From NCBI GenBank assembly GCA_905198575.1, contig CAJKDC010000013.1, positions 1-37,932 of the forward strand: a DNA stretch of 37,932 nucleotides, read 5' to 3'. The notes under the pieces were generated by a model. The model did not search any database. It saw only the letters and a program-made list of their open reading frames with translations, and had not been told where the DNA came from. The position numbers were made by a program, and so were the translations under genes. How positions within the stretch are numbered: the first letter of the stretch is position 1; each line of letters begins with the position of its first letter. The stretch comes from an uncultured Bacteroides sp. Its GTDB lineage: Bacteria; Bacteroidota; Bacteroidia; Bacteroidales; Bacteroidaceae. Shown in pieces: positions 31,993 to 37,932 of this stretch.

Positions 31993-33204
31993 ATGAAACA
32001 CATCATTATTTTAGGCGATGGTATGGCTGACTGGGCTGTACCTGCCTTAGGAAACAAGACACTATTGCAATACGCTGAAACTCCTTACATGGATTTGCTG
32101 GCGCGTATGGGACGTACAGGTATGCTGAAGACTGTAGCAGATGGATTTCACCCTGGAAGTGAAGTAGCCAATATGTCTGTAATGGGTTATGATTTGCATA
32201 AAGTGTACGAGGGAAGGGGGGTGCTTGAAGCTGCCAGTATAGGCGTGGAGCTTGAACCCGGTGATATGGCTATGCGTTGTAATATCATCTGTGTGGAAGG
32301 AGAGACACTTAAGAATCATTCGGCGGGTCATATTACGACTGAAGAAGCTGATGAGCTGATACAGTTTTTGAATCAGCATCTGGCAACGGAACGGATTCGT
32401 TTTTATACTGGAGTTCAGTATCGGCATCTGCTGGTTATCAAAGGAGGCGACAAGCGTGTGTCTTGTGTTCCTCCCCATGACATTCCGATGCAGCCATTCC
32501 GGCAGAATATGGTGAAAGCAGATTGTCCTGAGGCTCAGTCTACAGCTGAATTGTTGAATACTTTGATTTTGAAATCACAGGAATTGCTGGCAACACATCC
32601 CGTTAATTTAAAGCGTGTATCTGAAGGAAAAGATCCGGCTAACAGTATTTGGCCTTGGAGTCCGGGGTACCGTCCAAAGATGGAGCTTTTGTCGCAGAAG
32701 TATCCGGCAATCCGTTCGGGTGCTGTTATTACGGCAGTCGATTTGATTCGTGGAATCGGTCATTATGCCGGATTGCAATGTATAGATGTGGAAGGGGCTA
32801 CCGGACTTTATACTACGAATTATGAGGGTAAGGCACAGGCCGCTATTGAGGCTTTGAAAGAGAATGACTTTGTTTATTTGCATGTTGAGGCAAGCGATGA
32901 AGCAGGACACGAAGGAAATATTGACTTAAAGTTGAAGACAATCGAATATTTGGATAAAAGAGCAATCGGACCAATTTATGAGGCTATAAAAAACTGGGAT
33001 GAACCGGTTGCTATTGCTGTATTGCCTGACCATCCTACTCCTTGTGAGCATCGCACACACACGGCAGAGCCTGTTCCTTTTTTGATTTATTATCCGGGTA
33101 TTGAACCTGATGAAGTACAATGCTATGATGAAGTAGCTTGTTGGCAGGGAGGATACGGAACATTGGAAAAGGACCAGTTTATGAATGAGTTTATGAAAAT
33201 TTGA
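31993..33204 (+). CDS. ApgM-family phosphoglycerate mutase-like protein (probable homoserine kinase)
   Basis: The 403-residue protein has the alkaline-phosphatase-type fold of cofactor-independent phosphoglycerate mutase. Its metal-binding residues lie in ILGDGMAD near the start, GSEVANMSVMGYD with the phospho-acceptor Ser, HVEASDEAGHEGN and DHPTPCEHRTHTAEPVPF. It lies exactly where a homoserine kinase gene would be, between thrA and thrC, and no thrB-type gene is present. Comparative genomics has proposed ApgM-like proteins as replacement homoserine kinases in such loci. It is therefore probably a homoserine kinase, with phosphoglycerate mutase as the alternative. The frame opens at TTG 31984, but ATG 31993 gives the standard MKHIIILGDG start. 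Confidence 0.82.
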   Translation: MKHIIILGDGMADWAVPALGNKTLLQYAETPYMDLLARMGRTGMLKTVADGFHPGSEVANMSVMGYDLHKVYEGRGVLEAASIGVELEPGDMAMRCNIICVEGETLKNHSAGHITTEEADELIQFLNQHLATERIRFYTGVQYRHLLVIKGGDKRVSCVPPHDIPMQPFRQNMVKADCPEAQSTAELLNTLILKSQELLATHPVNLKRVSEGKDPANSIWPWSPGYRPKMELLSQKYPAIRSGAVITAVDLIRGIGHYAGLQCIDVEGATGLYTTNYEGKAQAAIEALKENDFVYLHVEASDEAGHEGNIDLKLKTIEYLDKRAIGPIYEAIKNWDEPVAIAVLPDHPTPCEHRTHTAEPVPFLIYYPGIEPDEVQCYDEVACWQGGYGTLEKDQFMNEFMKI

Positions 33205-33230
33205 AAAACCTTTAATGATAGAATGATATT

Positions 33231-34532
33231 ATGAAATACTATAGTACCAACAAGAATGCGCCTGATGCGACCTTGGAAGAGGCTGTCGTAAAAGGACTTG
33301 CAGCAGACCGTGGTTTGTATATGCCTGCTGAAATAAAGAAACTTCCTGTTTCGTTTTTCGAAGAAATTGATAAGCTGTCGTTTCAGGAAATTGCTTATCG
33401 AGTAGCCGATGCTTTCTTTGGAAGTGATATTCCGGCAGAAACTTTAAAACAGATTGTTTATGATACTTTGAGTTTCGATGTACCTGCCGTTAAAGTGAAA
33501 GATGATATCTATTCGTTGGAGTTATTTCATGGACCTACACTTGCATTTAAAGATGTAGGTGCACGTTTTATGGCCCGTTTGCTGGGATACTTTATCCGTA
33601 AGGAAGGTAAGAAGCAGGTAAATGTGCTGGTTGCTACTTCGGGTGATACCGGTAGTGCTGTAGCCAACGGCTTTTTGGGAGTTGAGGGTATTCACGTATA
33701 TGTACTTTATCCAAAAGGTAAAGTGAGCGAAATACAGGAAAAGCAATTCACTACACTGGGCAATAACATTACGGCTATTGAAGTAAACGGAACCTTTGAC
33801 GATTGTCAGGCATTGGTGAAGAGTGCATTTATGGATAAAGAGCTGAATGAGCACATGCAGCTAACCTCGGCAAATTCCATTAATGTTGCCCGTTTCCTGC
33901 CTCAGGCATTTTATTATTTCTATGCTTATGCACAAATGAAAAAGCTGGGCAAAGCCGATAATTTGGTAATATGTGTACCTAGTGGAAACTTTGGAAACAT
34001 AACAGCAGGTTTGTTTGGTAAGTATATGGGATTGCCTGTTAAGCGTTTCATTGCAGCCAATAATCGGAATGATATTTTCTACCAATATCTCAAGACTGGT
34101 ATTTATTCACCGAAACCATCTGTAGCTACTATTGCCAACGCTATGGATGTGGGTGATCCTAGTAATTTTGCCCGAATTTATGACCTTTACGGAGGAAGTC
34201 ATGAGGCAATAACGAAAGATATAAGCGGAGAAACTTATACAGACGAACAGATTCGTGAAACCGTACAGGCTGTATACAATGAAACCGGGTATTTGCTAGA
34301 TCCACATGGGGCTTGTGGATACAGAGCACTTGCAGAACAGTTGCAACCGGGAGAAACCGGAGTCTTCTTGGAAACAGCCCATCCGGCAAAATTCCTGCAG
34401 ACTGTAGAATCTATTATTGGTGTAGAAGTTCAGATACCCGAAAAGCTTCAAGCCTTTATGAAAGGTCAGAAGGAAAGCGTTCCTATGGAGAAGGACTTTG
34501 CTTCTTTTAAGAGTTATCTGATGAAACAATAA
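33231..34532 (+). CDS. thrC: Threonine synthase
   Basis: ThrC converts O-phosphohomoserine to threonine with pyridoxal phosphate. The 433-residue protein has the PLP lysine K107 in HGPTLAFKDVGARF, the SGDTGSAVANGF phosphate-binding loop and the PSGNFGNITAG segment, all typical of the long form of threonine synthase. It follows the ApgM-like gene by 26 bases and is the last gene of the thr operon. A strong terminator begins 31 bases after its stop. Expression is probably set by the upstream attenuator. Confidence 0.96.
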   Translation: MKYYSTNKNAPDATLEEAVVKGLAADRGLYMPAEIKKLPVSFFEEIDKLSFQEIAYRVADAFFGSDIPAETLKQIVYDTLSFDVPAVKVKDDIYSLELFHGPTLAFKDVGARFMARLLGYFIRKEGKKQVNVLVATSGDTGSAVANGFLGVEGIHVYVLYPKGKVSEIQEKQFTTLGNNITAIEVNGTFDDCQALVKSAFMDKELNEHMQLTSANSINVARFLPQAFYYFYAYAQMKKLGKADNLVICVPSGNFGNITAGLFGKYMGLPVKRFIAANNRNDIFYQYLKTGIYSPKPSVATIANAMDVGDPSNFARIYDLYGGSHEAITKDISGETYTDEQIRETVQAVYNETGYLLDPHGACGYRALAEQLQPGETGVFLETAHPAKFLQTVESIIGVEVQIPEKLQAFMKGQKESVPMEKDFASFKSYLMKQ

Positions 34533-34563
34533 AACTGTATATTTTGCAGTAAGAAATAAATGT

Positions 34564-34600
34564 GAGCTTGTTTCCTTTTTGGGGGAGGCAAGCTCTTTTT
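34564..34600 (+). terminator. Terminator of the thr operon
   Basis: Bases 34564-34575 (GAGCTTGTTTCC) pair with 34584-34595 (GGAGGCAAGCTC region), 12 bp with two G-U pairs, followed by a T-run at 34596-34600. Confidence 0.8.
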
Positions 34601-34666
34601 CGTTTTAAAATGAAAATGGGATGTTCGAATTTGTCGTAGGTCAAATGAATTTTAATTTTTACAGTC

Positions 34667-34674
34667 TATCTTTG
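34667..34674 (+). promoter_or_regulatory. -7 element for the acyltransferase gene
   Basis: TATCTTTG is an exact TAnnTTTG match. It is 67 bases before the ATG at 34742, and it rules out the longer frame that starts with TTG at 34682. Confidence 0.6.
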
Positions 34675-34741
34675 CATATCATTGCGCAATGACAACGAGA
34701 CCGTATTTTTTAATATCCGAATTATTATAAAACTCATATCG

Positions 34742-35896
34742 ATGTCAACATTACTATCATCTACTGCTTTTGCAGACTCTAAACCTCATTATGAGCTGTT
34801 GGATGGCTTGCGAGGTGTAGCAGCATTACTGGTTGTTTTTTACCATATTTTCGAGGGATTATCTTTTGCTGCAGGGGGAACGCTTATTACAACTATCAAT
34901 CATGGCTATCTGGCTGTGGATTTCTTTTTTATTCTTTCGGGCTTTGTGATTGGTTATGCTTATGATGACCGTTGGAATAAAAACCTTACACTTGGAAATT
35001 TCTTTAAAAGGCGTTTAATCCGTTTGCATCCGATGATTGTTATGGGAGCAGTAATAGGAACCATAACTTATTTTATCCAAGGTAGCGTACAATGGGATGG
35101 AACTCATGTTGCAACTTCATGGGTTATGCTTGCTTTGCTTTGTGCCATGTTTTTTATACCTGCAGTTCCTGGAGCTGGTTACGATGTACGCGGTAATGGA
35201 GAAATGTTTTCTCTCAATGGTCCCAGCTGGTCACTTTTCTTTGAATACATAGGCAATATTCTGTATGCTTTGTTTATACATCGGCTTTCTAACAAAGCTT
35301 TGACTGTATTAGTAGCACTGACTGGTGCTGGACTGGCATGGTTTGCTTTGACGGATGCAGTAGGTTATGGTATGATTGGAGTAGGTTGGACATTGGATGG
35401 AATGAATTTTTGGGGAGGACTTTTGCGAATGCTGTTTCCATTTTCTTTAGGAATGTTGCTTTCCCGTAATTTTCGTCCCGTATTTATAAAGGGAGCATTC
35501 TGGATTTGCTCTTTAGTTTTGATTGTTCTTTTCTGTGTACCTTATATTGAAGGAAATTCCCCCGTTTGTTTGAATGGAGTTTATGAAATGATTTGTATTG
35601 CTTTGATTTTTCCTGTATTGGTGTGGATAGGCGCTTCCGGTAAAACAACTGATAGAAAATCTACACGAGTATGTAAATTTCTAGGAGATATTTCATTCCC
35701 ATTATATGCCATTCACTATCCGCTTATGTATTTGTTTTATGCATGGCTGATAGAACATAAACTATATACATTGGGCGAAGCTTGGCAGATGGCACTTGTC
35801 GTATATATAGGAAGTATTATTTTAGCTTATATATGCTTGAAGTGTTATGATGAACCAATACGTAAAAAATTGATTCAGAAATTCCTTTCTAAATAA
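34742..35896 (+). CDS. Membrane acyltransferase 3 family protein
   Basis: The 384-residue protein has about ten transmembrane segments and the acyltransferase 3 signature: LDGLRGVAALLVVFYH near 26-41 with the catalytic histidine, FFILSGFVIGY and RLIRLHP. These enzymes O-acetylate sugars of lipopolysaccharide, capsule or peptidoglycan, or other exported molecules. The substrate cannot be told from sequence. The ATG at 34742 is the preferred start because the -7 element lies upstream of it and a TTG-started extension adds a non-conserved tail. The gene has its own promoter and terminator and no glycan-synthesis neighbours. Confidence 0.85.
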   Translation: MSTLLSSTAFADSKPHYELLDGLRGVAALLVVFYHIFEGLSFAAGGTLITTINHGYLAVDFFFILSGFVIGYAYDDRWNKNLTLGNFFKRRLIRLHPMIVMGAVIGTITYFIQGSVQWDGTHVATSWVMLALLCAMFFIPAVPGAGYDVRGNGEMFSLNGPSWSLFFEYIGNILYALFIHRLSNKALTVLVALTGAGLAWFALTDAVGYGMIGVGWTLDGMNFWGGLLRMLFPFSLGMLLSRNFRPVFIKGAFWICSLVLIVLFCVPYIEGNSPVCLNGVYEMICIALIFPVLVWIGASGKTTDRKSTRVCKFLGDISFPLYAIHYPLMYLFYAWLIEHKLYTLGEAWQMALVVYIGSIILAYICLKCYDEPIRKKLIQKFLSK

Positions 35897-35920
35897 GGAT
35901 AGTCTTTTTCGTTTTTATAG

Positions 35921-35965
35921 AATAGCCTCCAGTTGCAAGTTCTCTCGCTACTGGAGGCTATTTAT
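35921..35965. terminator. Bidirectional terminator between acyltransferase and two-component gene
   Basis: AATAGCCTCCAGT (35921-35933) pairs perfectly with ACTGGAGGCTATT (35950-35962). Flanks are T-rich on both strands. The convergent genes end at 35896 (+) and 35982 (-), so it serves both. Confidence 0.8.
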
Positions 35966-35981
35966 TGATTAAGGTGTAGGT

Positions 35982-37886
35982 TTATGAATCACATTTGTTA
36001 CATTCGTTGCTGAGATTACTTAAGTAGTCTGCTTTGTATAAGGTAGGAGTTTTTCCTGTATACTGCTTAAACAAAGTACTGAAGTAGCGTGCGGTAGAGA
36101 ATCCGGTTCGGTCTGCAATTTCCGCAAAGCTCAATTGAGTTGTTTTTATAAGTTTAATGGCTTCTTCCAGTCTGTATTTGTTGATGTATTCATTGGCTCC
36201 CATTCCTGTGATTTCTTTTAGTTTGTTGTAAAGAGAAGCACGACTTATGCCTATTTCCTTACATAGCAGTGGAATATCCAATTCCGCATTAGTAATATGT
36301 GTTTCAATTGTATGGTTCAGTTTTTTCATAAACAGTTCATCGCCAGTACTGAATGTACTTTCATTGGGTTGAGGTAACACTCCTACACGATGATAATGAG
36401 CTTTGATTTGCTCTCTGGAGTACAGCAGATTATATATGATATATATAAGTTCATCCGTTTCAAATGGCTTTTCCAGATAAGCATCAGCTCCTAGTTTACT
36501 TCCATATGATCTAGCCGATTCATCGCATTGAGCTGTCAATAGAACGATAGGGATATGGCTGATTTCAGTATTCTCTTTTACGAGTTTGCAAAGCTCAAAT
36601 CCATTGATGTTGGGCATCATTATATCACTTACAATAATATCAATCTTTTCTTTTTCCAAGACTGTAAGAGCTTCTTTCCCATCCTGAGCTGTTTGTACAG
36701 ATTTAAATAATCCCTTTAGTTCATCAGATAGGAAATCGGTTAGATTATTATTGTCGTCTACAATCAAAATATTCCATTGTTGGAATTTATCTTTATCTAT
36801 AGTTGGCTGGGTTATAGCAGTATCTTTCATTAAACTTAAGTCCATCAATTCATTCAGATACGCTTTGGGCTGGCAAGGTTCTTCACTAGGAGTTAGTGTA
36901 ATAGGGAGTTTAATAAAAAATGTAGCTCCCTTGTCACTGTTATTATATGCTCCGATTTCTCCATGATGCAGTTCGATGAGCATTTTAGCATAAGACAGGC
37001 CAATGCCGCTTCCTTCCCGGTTCTGATTACCTTGATAAAAACGCGTAAACAATTTTTTTGAATCGAGTCCATTGATACCGTTACCTTGGTCCGAAATTGA
37101 AATTTTGACAAATTTATCGTCTTGACACAATTCCGTTTTCAATAGAATGGTGCCATTTTCTGGACTGTATTTCAGTGCATTAATCAGCAAGTTACTGATA
37201 ATAATCATCAATTTGTTTTGATCATATACTACTTCAGTTACATTAGGATCTAATTGAAATGAAATCTGAATATTCTTTTCATCGCCTTCATCTATAAAAT
37301 CTTTGCCTGTATCCTGAAGCCACTGGTTGAGGTTATGTTTATGAAGAAGCAGTTTGCTTTCACCTACCTCCATTTTTCGCACATCCAAAACCATATTTAT
37401 TAAATCTTTCATTCGCTGTGTTTGCTTATAGATGCGTTTTATGGTCAAATAGTTTTTATCATTTTCTGATAAGTTCTTTAGCAACCTGCCTAATGGCGTA
37501 TAAATTAAGGTTAAAGGGGTTCTTAATTCATGGCTGATATTAATCAAGAAACGTACTTTTTCTTCATATACATTTTGTTTGTGAAGAATCATTTCTTTTT
37601 CCAGTTTGCTTTTTTGACGTTTTAAAAACAATAAAGGTGGAATAGCAAGTATACTCAGGCAAATAATTACCCATAACAATGTAAACCACCATGTTTTATA
37701 CCAAGGTGGAACAATAGTGAGTGTCAGTACCTTCTGTGGCTGTGTCCATATTCCTTCTTTTGTGTTATAACTAATCCAAATGGGATATGTTCCAACTGCC
37801 AATGCTGGAAGAATCAGTTCTGGGGAATAACTTTCAATAGAACTGGTACCAATTTGATACTTGTATATTTTAGTTCTTAATGCGAA
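35982..37886 (-). pseudogene. Hybrid two-component regulator, C-terminal part with a broken 5' end
   Basis: Numbered from a TTG codon at 37802, the product has the end of a Y_Y_Y sensor-associated domain (about 1-33), a transmembrane segment (about 40-60) and a histidine kinase with the phospho-acceptor H91 (NISHELRTPL). An ATPase domain follows (N208, D238, GSGIGL at 264-269), then a receiver with phospho-acceptor D393 (VSDIMMP) and an AraC-type DNA-binding domain at the C-terminus. This is the HTCS layout of Bacteroides glycan regulators. The usual periplasmic beta-propeller and a credible ATG are missing. An in-frame TGA lies at 37889-37887. Just upstream, another frame reads like the missing stretch (NQKMFSTADSH) but has two stops, which suggests frameshifts. 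The gene is probably a pseudogene, unless the edge of the window hides an alternative start. No SusC/SusD or glycosidase gene is adjacent. Confidence 0.65.
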
Positions 37887-37932
37887 TCAGCAGTTGAAAA
37901 CATCTTCTGATTCTTGATTTAAAAGTTTGTAA

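Noticed and set aside
1..37932. CRISPR array, tRNA, rRNA, transposase or phage genes
   Set aside because: I looked for regular repeats, cloverleaf-like segments and transposase-like frames and saw none.

Overview
The window looks like chromosomal DNA of a Bacteroidaceae species (Bacteroides/Phocaeicola type). The evidence is repeated matches to the Bacteroidetes -7 promoter element TAnnTTTG just upstream of genes, weak Shine-Dalgarno signals, a hybrid two-component regulator, a stand-alone TonB receptor, a DUF4838-type secreted protein, and gene families typical of gut Bacteroidales. Nearly all of it is ordinary, densely packed biosynthetic and housekeeping DNA. I see no CRISPR array, tRNA, rRNA, insertion sequence or prophage.

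Layout. 1-375: two upstream hairpins, then a promoter. 376-6779: leader peptide, leuA, leuC, leuD, a second synthase of the citramalate/isopropylmalate family, and leuB, closed by a terminator. 6845-10091: msrA (-), a TPR protein (+) and recQ (-). 10280-10753: a short AraC-type regulator. 10855-13484: dipeptidyl peptidase III and an AlkD-like protein. 13552-15303: fur and purA. 15499-16393 (-): a lysine exporter of the LysO family split into two overlapping genes. 16826-20565: metA, a U32 peptidase-family gene and a zinc-ribbon membrane lipoprotein. 20655-25366 (-): a TonB receptor, a LuxR-type regulator with a degenerate receiver, and an FAD oxidoreductase. 25472-27679 (-): the DUF4838 secreted protein. 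27739-29109 (-): radA. 29285-34532: a second leader peptide, then thrA (aspartokinase/homoserine dehydrogenase), an ApgM-like gene and thrC. 34742-35896: a membrane acyltransferase. 35982 to the edge (-): the C-terminal part of a hybrid two-component regulator whose 5' end looks broken.

The most interesting signal is the pair of unlisted leader peptides that precede the two amino-acid operons. The leu leader (376-459) is rich in Leu and Ile codons. It overlaps one arm of an antiterminator that excludes a strong intrinsic terminator at 480-517. The thr leader (29285-29374) carries six Thr, five Met and two Ile codons and is followed by a terminator at 29407-29432 with candidate alternative pairings. 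Both look like ribosome-mediated transcription attenuation in a phylum where that mechanism is little studied. The codon content of each leader matches the products of its operon: Leu plus Ile for an operon with a citramalate-type synthase, and Thr, Met and Ile for the aspartate/homoserine branch point.

The genes work together in amino-acid metabolism. LeuCDB can serve both the leucine and citramalate routes. ThrA makes homoserine, which the ApgM-like protein plus ThrC probably convert to threonine, and which MetA (with Glu111, predicted to be acetyl-CoA specific) diverts to methionine.
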